A DNA stretch of 43,138 bases, from assembly GCA_947382445.1 (NCBI GenBank), contig CANCZH010000004.1, positions 1-43,138 of the forward strand, read 5' to 3'. The DNA comes from an uncultured Clostridium sp. GTDB taxonomy: Bacteria; Bacillota_A; Clostridia; TANB77; CAG-508. Shown piece by piece: positions 18,212 to 24,741 of this stretch; positions within the stretch are counted from its first letter, which is position 1, and every line of letters begins with the position of its first letter. The position numbers and the translations under genes were made by a program. Under the pieces are notes generated by a model. That model worked only from the letters and a program-made list of their open reading frames with translations, ran no database searches and was not told where the DNA came from.

Positions 18212-18919
18212 TTACTCCTTATTTTTTATTAAGTCTTTTATTACTTCTCCTGCTAAGCTTAGTCCCGCTACTGATGGTACAAATGATATGCTTCCTGGTA
18301 CTTGTTTTTTATTGTTTTCTGATATTTGATTTGTTTTTATTGGTTCTTCTTTTGAATATATTACTTTAAGTTTTTTTATGTTTCTTAGCTTTAGTTCTTT
18401 TCTCATAACTTTTGCTAATGGACATACGCTTGTTTTGTATATGTCTGTTATTTCAAATCTGCTTGGGTCTAATTTATTTCCTGTTCCCATACTAGATATA
18501 ATTGGAATGTTTAATTTTTCTGCTCTTACTATTAATTCAATTTTTGCTGTTACTGTATCTATGCAGTCAACTATATAGTCAACTGTGTTATCAAAAAAGT
18601 TTTCACTATCTGGCATAAAGAATTCTTTGTGTATTTCTACTTTTGCATTTGGATTAATTTCTAGTATTCTTTCTTTTGCAACTTCAACTTTTGCTTTTCC
18701 TATTGTTTGGTGTGTTGCAATTATTTGTCTATTTAAATTACTTATGCTAACTTCATCATTATCTACTAGTATAAAGTTTCCTATTCCTGCTCTTACTAGT
18801 CCTTCTACTACAAATGAGCCTACTCCTCCTATTCCAAATATTGCAACTTTGGATTTTTGTAGTTTTTCTACTCCACCTTTTCCTATTAATAATTCTGTTC
18901 TTGAAAATTGATTTGACAT
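18212..18919 (-). CDS. tcdA: tRNA threonylcarbamoyladenosine dehydratase (ThiF/E1-like)
   Basis: This 235-residue protein is a ThiF/MoeB-fold enzyme. TcdA cyclises t6A at position 37 of ANN-decoding tRNAs to ct6A using ATP. The nucleotide-binding motif GIGGVGSFVVEGLVRAGIG lies near residues 29-48 and the Asp-rich strand LVDNDEVSISNLNRQ near 51-65. Further landmarks are DCIDTVTAK and a Cys in TSVCPLAKVMR. Length is slightly shorter than E. coli TcdA (268), usual in Bacillota. A strong promoter precedes it and a thioesterase gene follows. Another E1-like role (thiamine or molybdopterin) is less likely because no ThiS/MoaD partner is nearby. Confidence 0.88.
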   Translation of the reverse strand: MSNQFSRTELLIGKGGVEKLQKSKVAIFGIGGVGSFVVEGLVRAGIGNFILVDNDEVSISNLNRQIIATHQTIGKAKVEVAKERILEINPNAKVEIHKEFFMPDSENFFDNTVDYIVDCIDTVTAKIELIVRAEKLNIPIISSMGTGNKLDPSRFEITDIYKTSVCPLAKVMRKELKLRNIKKLKVIYSKEEPIKTNQISENNKKQVPGSISFVPSVAGLSLAGEVIKDLIKNKE

Positions 18920-18948
18920 TATTTTTTCACCTTTACATATAATTTTTA

Positions 18949-18978
18949 ATTATATACTCGCACATATTTTTCTGTCAA
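18949..18978 (-). promoter_or_regulatory. Promoter of tcdA
   Basis: Consensus TTGACA (18973-18978) and TATAAT (18949-18954) on the minus strand with an 18-base spacer. It lies just after the ABC permease stop codon. Confidence 0.75.
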
Positions 18979-18983
18979 GATTG

Positions 18984-19775
18984 CTATATTAGTTCTTTTT
19001 TGTTGTATCGTATTATTGCTAGAATTGTGAATATTGTTGTTAGGATTATTGTTATTATTATCATTGATGGGTTAATTGTTTTTTCTATGATTACATTTCT
19101 AATATCTGCTAGCGTAAATATTGATATGTATTTTAGAAATTCTGTTGTTTCGCTTATTTCTGATATTATTTTTAGAAAGTAGCTTGCAAATACTATTCCT
19201 AGGCTTATTCCTAATGTTTTCTTTGTTTTGTGTGTAAATGTTGATAAAAATAGGCATAGTGAAAATATTACTAGTGATGAGAATATTGGTGTAATGCTTA
19301 GTAATATATATGTTTTTGGGTCAAATTCTCCACTTAGTGTTAGTCCTATAAAGTTAAATATTCCTACTATTATTATCATTAGTATGATGTATGTAATTCC
19401 ACAAAGTATTTTAGAGGTTGCTATATTTTTTCTTGTTATTGGCAGGCTATTTAAGTATTCTATTGTTTTATCGTTTTCTTCTTTTAGTAGTATGTTAGAG
19501 CCTAGTATTCCACTGTAAATTCCTGTGATTAATAGTACAAATATGAAGCCTTCTGTTTTTAACCATCCGAATGCGCTGTCTATACTTGATATGTCCATGT
19601 TAAATGCTTTTAGCATTTCTTCTGGAAAGATTTCCATCATTTTGTCTATCATTTGTATGTTCTCGTTTTCTATGATTGATGGGTATACTAAGAATACGAT
19701 TAGGAATAGTCCTATTAGTATTGATGTCCATATTATAAAGCTTTTTAAATTTATTTTCATTTCTCTTTTAAACAT
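18984..19775 (-). CDS. ABC-2 type transporter permease
   Basis: This 263-residue membrane protein has about six hydrophobic segments: one near the start (residues 11-32), one near 75-97, and four more between ~115 and ~255. A soluble loop between the first two resembles ABC-2 permeases such as those of bacteriocin or antibiotic export and self-protection. A short conserved piece KTIEYLNSLPITRKNIATSKI (near 101-121) is the coupling region typical of these permeases. It lies 12 bases downstream of the ATPase gene and is the last gene of the sdpR-sdpI-ABC operon. The substrate is unknown. Confidence 0.85.
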   Translation of the reverse strand: MFKREMKINLKSFIIWTSILIGLFLIVFLVYPSIIENENIQMIDKMMEIFPEEMLKAFNMDISSIDSAFGWLKTEGFIFVLLITGIYSGILGSNILLKEENDKTIEYLNSLPITRKNIATSKILCGITYIILMIIIVGIFNFIGLTLSGEFDPKTYILLSITPIFSSLVIFSLCLFLSTFTHKTKKTLGISLGIVFASYFLKIISEISETTEFLKYISIFTLADIRNVIIEKTINPSMIIITIILTTIFTILAIIRYNKKELI

Positions 19776-19787
19776 ATATTTTTCTCC

Positions 19788-20663
19788 TTATTTATAATAG
19801 TGCATAAATATATCTTCTAGTTGTGCTTCTTCTATTAGTATTCTGTCAATTTGGTATTTTGATAGAGTTTTTATTAGTTCGTTATGAGATAATTTTGTGC
19901 TAAGTTTTATTGTATTTTGTTCTTTTGAAATTATATTTGCGTCTATTTCTTTTATTATTTTTTCATTTTCTTTTGATGTTATTGTTATTTCTGTTAGGCT
20001 TTTTTCTAGTAGGTCATTTATTTTTTCAACCTTAATTAGTTTTCCGTCTTTTATTATTCCTACTCTGTCACATATTTTTGATACTTCACTTAGAATGTGT
20101 GTTGAGTAAATAATTGTTGTTCCTTTTTTCTTTTCTTCTTTTAATATTTCATAAAATGTGTTTTGAGCAATTGGGTCTAGCCCACTTGTTGGTTCATCTA
20201 GTATTAGTATTTTTGGTTCGTGCGTACATGCTAATATTATTCCTAGTTTTTTTAGGTTTCCAAGTGATAAGTCTTCTATTTTCTTTGTTTCGTCTAATTG
20301 CAGTTTTTGTACTAGTTCGATTCTTCTTTGGTGTATGTCTTTTTTATAGAACTTTTCATGGTAGTCTAGCATTTGTTTTACTGTTAGGTCATCATATAGG
20401 TATATTTCGCTTGGCAGGTATCCTATTTTTTCTTTTGTTTTGATATCGTCTTTTGTAAATTCTTTGTTTTCTATTAATACTTTTCCGCTTGTTTTGTTTA
20501 TTAGGTTCATTATTGAACGTATTGTTGTTGATTTTCCAGCTCCATTTGGTCCTATGAATCCAAATATTTCTCCTTGTTTTAGTTCAAATGTTATGTTTTC
20601 TATTCCTTTGATTTTTCCATAATATTTGGTTAAGTTTTTGACTTCTAGAATATTTTTCTCCAT
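19788..20663 (-). CDS. ABC transporter ATP-binding protein
   Basis: This 291-residue ATPase energises the adjacent permease. It has Walker A GPNGAGKST (near residues 38-46), signature LSLGNLKKLG (a variant of LSGGQ, near 137), Walker B ILILDEPTSGLDP (near 157) and the switch His in YSTHILSE. The ~80-residue C-terminal extension is common in the CcmA/drug-exporter subfamily. The ATG lies one base after the sdpI-like stop. With the SdpR/SdpI pair upstream, a role in resistance to a membrane-active peptide is the best inference. Confidence 0.92.
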   Translation of the reverse strand: MEKNILEVKNLTKYYGKIKGIENITFELKQGEIFGFIGPNGAGKSTTIRSIMNLINKTSGKVLIENKEFTKDDIKTKEKIGYLPSEIYLYDDLTVKQMLDYHEKFYKKDIHQRRIELVQKLQLDETKKIEDLSLGNLKKLGIILACTHEPKILILDEPTSGLDPIAQNTFYEILKEEKKKGTTIIYSTHILSEVSKICDRVGIIKDGKLIKVEKINDLLEKSLTEITITSKENEKIIKEIDANIISKEQNTIKLSTKLSHNELIKTLSKYQIDRILIEEAQLEDIFMHYYK

Positions 20664-20664
20664 G

Positions 20665-21285
20665 TTATTCCTCCTCTTTTTTAGTAAGGCTATATAAGCA
20701 TATTGCTAGTGTTTCTAAGATTATTAGTAATATTATTGCTATGCTTATGTATTGGTTAAATAATGTGCTTATTAAGCATAGTAAGCCATCTATTATTAGT
20801 GAATATCCTGATATTCTTGCTACTTTTTTGTATTGGTTTTCTGATAGTTTTTTTATTCCATTAATTTCACCTTTTGTTTTTGGTAGGTAATTTCCTAGTA
20901 TTATAAATATTATCCCTAGTATAATCATACAAATTTTTCTTATGTCTAGTTTGTTTCCAAGATTGTATATAATGGTAACTATATACATTATTATTGTTAG
21001 TGTTGGTATTATCCATTTTGTTATAGATGTTATTTTTTTGTTTGCTTCTGGGTGTTTATCTTTTATATCATTTGCTGTGCAACATATTATTTGGAATATT
21101 GTCATTAGTATTGGTATTCCAATTATGAATGCTGTTTTAGAAAAATAACCATTTGGATTATTGCTTATGTCAAAATGTATTGCTATTTCGTTTGGTAGTT
21201 TGTTATAAAATGTTATTCCTAAGGCTATTGGTAATAGTGTTGTTATGCATGTAATTATTAGGGTTTTATAATTAATTTTTTTCAT
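20665..21285 (-). CDS. SdpI-family integral membrane protein (DUF1648-SdpI)
   Basis: This 206-residue protein is close in length to B. subtilis SdpI (207). The first part has the DUF1648 signature LPNEIAIHFDISNNPNGYFSK between two helices, and the C-terminal half has three to four more helices with YKKVARISGYS. In B. subtilis SdpI protects the cell from the SDP killing toxin and also sequesters the repressor SdpR at the membrane. Here the gene overlaps the sdpR-like gene by 14 bases, so the same pairing is present. No toxin gene of the SdpABC type is seen in the window. The link to immunity is inferred from family and order. Confidence 0.85.
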   Translation of the reverse strand: MKKINYKTLIITCITTLLPIALGITFYNKLPNEIAIHFDISNNPNGYFSKTAFIIGIPILMTIFQIICCTANDIKDKHPEANKKITSITKWIIPTLTIIMYIVTIIYNLGNKLDIRKICMIILGIIFIILGNYLPKTKGEINGIKKLSENQYKKVARISGYSLIIDGLLCLISTLFNQYISIAIILLIILETLAICLYSLTKKEEE

Positions 21286-21550
21286 TTTCTTTTCCTCCTA
21301 ATCCTTTTATCCATATTAGTACTTCTTCAAATACAGAAATGTTCAGTTCATAGAATATGTATTTTTTGTATTTGTTTTCTATTATTAGTCCTGCTTTTTT
21401 TAGTGTGGATAAGTGGTATGATACTGTTGCTCCTGTTAGGTCAAATCTGCTTGCAATTTCTCCTGCTGTTTTCTTTCCTTCTTTTAGCATTTCTAATATT
21501 TCTCTTCTTGCTGGGTCTGAAATTGCTTTTAGTGTTTCTGACATTCCCAT
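21272..21550 (-). CDS. ArsR-family regulator, SdpR-like autorepressor
   Basis: This 92-residue protein is a single winged-helix domain: ALKEGKK-like start SDPARREILEMLKEGKKTAGEIASRFDLTGATVSYHLSTLKKAGLI is typical of ArsR proteins. It lacks the ELCVC metal-binding box, which argues against metal sensing and for the SdpR branch (90 residues in B. subtilis). It is the first gene of the operon and two palindromes flank its promoter, so autorepression is likely. The membrane protein encoded next would relieve repression if the B. subtilis mechanism applies. The start codon follows GAGGTG. Confidence 0.87.
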   Translation of the reverse strand: MGMSETLKAISDPARREILEMLKEGKKTAGEIASRFDLTGATVSYHLSTLKKAGLIIENKYKKYIFYELNISVFEEVLIWIKGLGGKENEKN

Positions 21551-21570
21551 ATGTTCACCTCGCTTTTTTC

Positions 21571-21653
21571 ATTTAGATATTTATCTAAATATAGTATATG
21601 CTTTATTTTGATGTTTTGTCAATAGTCATTTAGATATTTTTCTAAATGACTAT
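21571..21653 (-). promoter_or_regulatory. sdpR-like promoter with two operators
   Basis: On the minus strand TTGACA (21617-21622) and TATACT (21593-21598) are 18 bases apart. Downstream of the -10 is a 20-bp palindrome (ATTTAGATA-TT-TATCTAAAT, 21571-21590). Upstream, touching the -35, is an inverted repeat with 13-bp arms (21622-21634 and 21641-21653). Both share the core TTTAGA...TCTAAA. They fit a dimeric ArsR repressor binding on each side of the promoter. Confidence 0.75.
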
Positions 21654-21692
21654 TAAAAAATACACTCATTACTTTTATCTGTAATAAGTGTA
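21654..21692 (-). terminator. Terminator after the radical-SAM pseudogene
   Basis: A 12-bp stem with one mismatch or G-U pair (21661-21672 with 21681-21692), 8-nt loop, and TTTTTT on the minus strand after it, 7 bases past the stop of the radical-SAM gene. Confidence 0.75.
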
Positions 21693-21698
21693 CATATT

Positions 21699-22581
21699 TT
21701 ATATGAGGCTTAGTTGTTCGTTTTGCTCTTTTTTTTTATATGCTTTTATTATGTCTTCCATTTTGTATAGTAAATCGTATTTTGTGCATTCTTCTTTGAA
21801 GATCTGTGATAGTTTTTTGTTTAGTGGATTGCAAAAGTAATTATTTCCATATGTTTTTATGTATTTTTCTTTTAGTCCTGGAAATGATTTGTCTAGTTTT
21901 TGAAAGAAGTAGTCTCTTTGATTTTCTCTTAGTGTTACTCCTCCTATTGTGTATATGAATTTTGCTCCATTTTCTGCAGATAGTCTTATTACTTGTTTTA
22001 TGTTTTCTTCTGAGTCTGTGATAAATGGTATTATTGGTGTGAGTAGTGTTCCTACGAATAGTCCTTCGTTTGATAGTTTTTTCATTGCTTTAAGTCTTTC
22101 TGATGATGGACATACTCCGTGGTTCTATAATTTTTGATAGTTTGTCATCTGCTGTTGTTATTGTGAATTTTAGTATTACATCTGCTTTTGAATTTATTTT
22201 TTTGAATATTTCAATATCTCTTGTTATTAGGTTGCTTTTTGTTTCTATTGATATTCCAAAGTTGTAATGTGATATTAGTTCTAATGCTTTTTTGGTAATT
22301 TCATATTGTTTTTCAAAGGGGTTGTATGTGTCTGACATTGCTCCTATGCCTATTACTCCTGTTTTTCTTTTGCTTTTTAGTTCTTTATTTAAGATTTCAA
22401 TTTCGTTTTGTTTTGCTCGAACTTTATCAAAGTTGTCTACTTGATAGCAGTTGCTTCTACTGTCACAGTAAATACAGCCGTGTGAACAGCCTTTGTATAG
22501 GTTCATATTATAATCGATTCCAAACCATTCTTGTGGATGGCTTGCTTTTTGCAATATTGATTTTGTAGGTACAAACTCCAT
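21699..22581 (-). pseudogene. SPL/Rv2578c-family radical SAM protein, frameshifted
   Basis: Two frames (22581-22090, 163 residues, and 22085-21699, 128 residues) join to one protein of ~293 residues. The first holds the radical-SAM cluster motif Cys32-x3-Cys36-x2-Cys39 in YKGCSHGCIYC and MSDTYNPFEK. The second carries GLFVGTLLTPIIPFITD and the C-terminus. The break lies near 22119: dropping one base after the EP codons gives EP-GVCPSSERLKAM, the join expected in this family (EP, two or three residues, then SSER). This is a 1-base insertion, from mutation or from a sequencing error. The family resembles spore photoproduct lyase but its reaction is not established. It is the last gene of a WYL-controlled operon. 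Confidence 0.8.
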
Positions 22582-23219
22582 TATTTTTCATCCTTTGATA
22601 CTGGGATTCTTATTACTGTTTTTAGATTTTTTTCTTTAGCTTTTCTTGGGTCTGATAGGTATATTTCGTGGTGTTTTCTTATTCCTATATCATTTTTTAG
22701 TTTGTTTTGTTTTATAAATTCATTTATGTTTTTCAACGTTTCTGGTTCACTATCATATGAGCCTATGTGCATTACTTGAACACATAGTCCTTCTTTTATT
22801 TCTATGAATTTTAGTTTTGATGTGTCTAGTTGTTTTTTCTTTTTTAGTTCATTACATGCCCATTCGAAGACTTCTTGTGTTACAAATTCTGGTTGTCTTA
22901 TCATTGAAATCCATTTAAAGTTTTCTTTATGTGCATAATCGATTTCTTTGTTATCTTCTTGCCACCACAACCCTTCTAGTGGTGGAACAACGTATTCAAA
23001 GTATCCGTCTATTTGTTTTTTCCCCATTTTACTCATTTTTATTGTAAATGATATTCCATATAATAATGATATTGCTTCTTTGTATTCTCCTTTTTCTTCG
23101 TTTGGATTTCCTTTTCCTTCTACTGTTATGAATTTCATGCTTGGTACATCTATTATGCTTGGTGTTGTCTTGGGTAGGTATAGATCTTTGTATTCTTTTT
23201 TATAATCTATTTTTTCCAT
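22581..23219 (-). CDS. GyrI-like domain protein (longer type)
   Basis: This 212-residue protein has the features of the GyrI-like small-molecule binding family: the start YKDLYLPKTTPSIIDVPSMKFITVEGKGNPNE and a central FEYVVPPLEGLWW. The C-terminal LSDPRKAKEKNLKTVIRIPV is the usual end of the family. These proteins bind or hydrolyse small molecules and are common near transcription regulators. It overlaps the radical-SAM start by one base. Its neighbours are a second effector-binding protein and a WYL regulator, so it is likely to respond to a small-molecule stress. No specific ligand can be named. Confidence 0.8.
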   Translation of the reverse strand: MEKIDYKKEYKDLYLPKTTPSIIDVPSMKFITVEGKGNPNEEKGEYKEAISLLYGISFTIKMSKMGKKQIDGYFEYVVPPLEGLWWQEDNKEIDYAHKENFKWISMIRQPEFVTQEVFEWACNELKKKKQLDTSKLKFIEIKEGLCVQVMHIGSYDSEPETLKNINEFIKQNKLKNDIGIRKHHEIYLSDPRKAKEKNLKTVIRIPVSKDEK

Positions 23220-23234
23220 AATTTCTCCTCATTA

Positions 23235-23696
23235 TTATTTTATAGCTATATAGATATGTATTTCTTGGTTTTGCATATCTTCTGTGTTGTTTTGATATTC
23301 TTCAAAATCATATGTGTATTTTCTGTCTAGGTTCATTTCCCATATTTCTTGCCATGCTTGTCCTACTGATTTTTGTACGTCTCCTTTTATTACGAATTTA
23401 GCATATTTTCCTTTTGGAATTGTTTTTGTTATTCTGTTTTCTGGATTAGTAGATTTTTTATTTACTTCACTGCATACTATGAACTTATATGGTTTTGTGT
23501 AGTCTCCTTCATATTCTGTGTATAATCCTATTGTTTTATTGTTCAGTTTGTTTTCGATTTTGCCATATATTCCTTCTGTAAAAAATTTTTGCCATAGTGC
23601 TCCTATGTCTTCAATAGATTTTCCTTCTTGGTTTGTTGTTTTTATGCCTATTCCTTCGATGATTTTTTCTTCTAATTCTACAATTTCATATTTCAT
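23235..23696 (-). CDS. GyrI-like/effector-binding domain protein (short)
   Basis: This 153-residue protein is a single effector-binding domain of the AraC-effector/Cass2 type. The start VELEEKIIEGIGIKTTNQEG, the segment ALWQKFFTEGIYGKIENKL and the end TYDFEEYQ...QEIHIYIAIK are the usual marks. Such domains bind hydrophobic cations or drugs in multidrug-binding regulators, here without a DNA-binding part. It is the first gene of the operon controlled by the TGACA-N6-TGTCA operator, followed by the longer GyrI-like gene 15 bases on. An AGGAGG site precedes the ATG. Confidence 0.8.
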   Translation of the reverse strand: MKYEIVELEEKIIEGIGIKTTNQEGKSIEDIGALWQKFFTEGIYGKIENKLNNKTIGLYTEYEGDYTKPYKFIVCSEVNKKSTNPENRITKTIPKGKYAKFVIKGDVQKSVGQAWQEIWEMNLDRKYTYDFEEYQNNTEDMQNQEIHIYIAIK

Positions 23697-23735
23697 AATT
23701 GTTACCTCCTGGTAATAATTATATTTTTATAAAAT

Positions 23736-23756
23736 TGACAACTGTATGTCATATTA
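23736..23756 (-). promoter_or_regulatory. Operator before the GyrI-like operon
   Basis: TGACA-N6-TGTCA (23736-23751) followed by TATTA on the plus strand. All but one of the 21 positions match the site at 24681-24701. On the minus strand a TATAAT box lies 13 bases past it, so binding there should block the promoter. Confidence 0.7.
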
Positions 23757-24647
23757 TAAATAATTTTTTATGCTTTTTTGTAGTTTTTCTTTTATTATGT
23801 TTTTGGCATATTGTGGTGATATTATTTTTATGTTTTCTCCAAATGATAGGATATATCCGTATACCCAGTCGTTTTCTGGCATCTCTGTTTTTATTATGAA
23901 GTCTCCATTTTCTTTTTGTGTTATTTCTTCTTTTTTGAATTCGTCATATACTCTATATGTCATGTTTTTTGATATTTCTAGTTCTAATTTTATTGTTTTG
24001 ATATTTATTTCTTTTTCTTGTATTTTTGGTAATTCTATTTCAAATGTTTCGTCTGTTGTTTTTATTTCTTTCATCCTTGATATTTTGAATAGTCTATAAT
24101 CTTGTTTATCTTTACAATATGATTTTAAATACCAGGCTTTATCTTTGAAATATATTTGTAATGGACATGCTTTTCTCTTTTTTTCTTCTCCATATGTGTT
24201 ATAGTATATAAATTCTAGTACTTTTTTATTTATTACCGCTTCTTTTATTATTTTAAATGTTTCATCTGCACCTAAATTAGTTCCCCAGTCTGAAAGGTCT
24301 ACTTCTATCCAATTTGTTTTGCTTTTATTAAAAATATTGCTTATTTTTTCGAGCGTATTTTTTTCGTCTTGGTTGCTTATTTTTGAAATGCTTTGTAGTG
24401 CAAATAATATTTGGTTTTGTTCTTCTTCTGTTAGTACTGCTTTGTCTAGCTTGTAATCTTCTAACAAACTTATTCCTCCACCTTTTCCTTTGCTTGCGTA
24501 TATTGGTATTTTGCTACTACTTAGTGTTTCTATGTCTCTATATATTGTTCTTGTTGACACTTCGAATTTTTCTGCTAGTTCTTTTGCTGTAATTGTCTTT
24601 TTTTCTAATAATATGTATATTATTTCAAATAGTCTGTTTATTTGCAT
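23754..24647 (-). CDS. YafY-type HTH-WYL transcriptional regulator
   Basis: This 297-residue regulator has an N-terminal HTH_11 winged helix (residues ~1-60, TAKELAEKFEVSTRTIYRDIETLSS) and a WYL domain in the middle (about 145-215). The WYL core reads AWYLKSYC, with ligand-contact Arg residues after it. A WCX-type C-terminal extension ends with GYILSFGENIKIISPQYAKNIIKEKL. WYL domains sense oligonucleotides or other ligands. Its own start and the start of the GyrI-like operon share an operator, so it is probably an autorepressor of both. The gene ends 57 bases before the next operon on the same strand. Confidence 0.9.
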   Translation of the reverse strand: MQINRLFEIIYILLEKKTITAKELAEKFEVSTRTIYRDIETLSSSKIPIYASKGKGGGISLLEDYKLDKAVLTEEEQNQILFALQSISKISNQDEKNTLEKISNIFNKSKTNWIEVDLSDWGTNLGADETFKIIKEAVINKKVLEFIYYNTYGEEKKRKACPLQIYFKDKAWYLKSYCKDKQDYRLFKISRMKEIKTTDETFEIELPKIQEKEINIKTIKLELEISKNMTYRVYDEFKKEEITQKENGDFIIKTEMPENDWVYGYILSFGENIKIISPQYAKNIIKEKLQKSIKNYL

Positions 24648-24666
24648 TATTTCACCCTTTTTTATT

Positions 24667-24701
24667 ATAGCATATTAATCTGACAATTGTATGTCATATT
24701 A
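24667..24701 (-). promoter_or_regulatory. WYL regulator promoter and operator
   Basis: The operator TGACA-N6-TGTCA-TATTA (24681-24701, plus strand) lies just upstream of an extended -10, TGCTATAAT, on the minus strand. No separate -35 is seen; the operator occupies its place. Confidence 0.7.
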
Positions 24702-24702
24702 A

Positions 24703-24737
24703 TAAAAGCATACAATTTTATTAATCGTATGCTTTTA
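24703..24737 (-). terminator. Terminator of copZ-copA
   Basis: An 11-bp perfect stem (24703-24713 with 24727-24737), 13-nt loop. It lies right after the copA stop; the T-run on the minus strand is short (TTATT). Confidence 0.65.
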
Positions 24738-24741
24738 CTTT

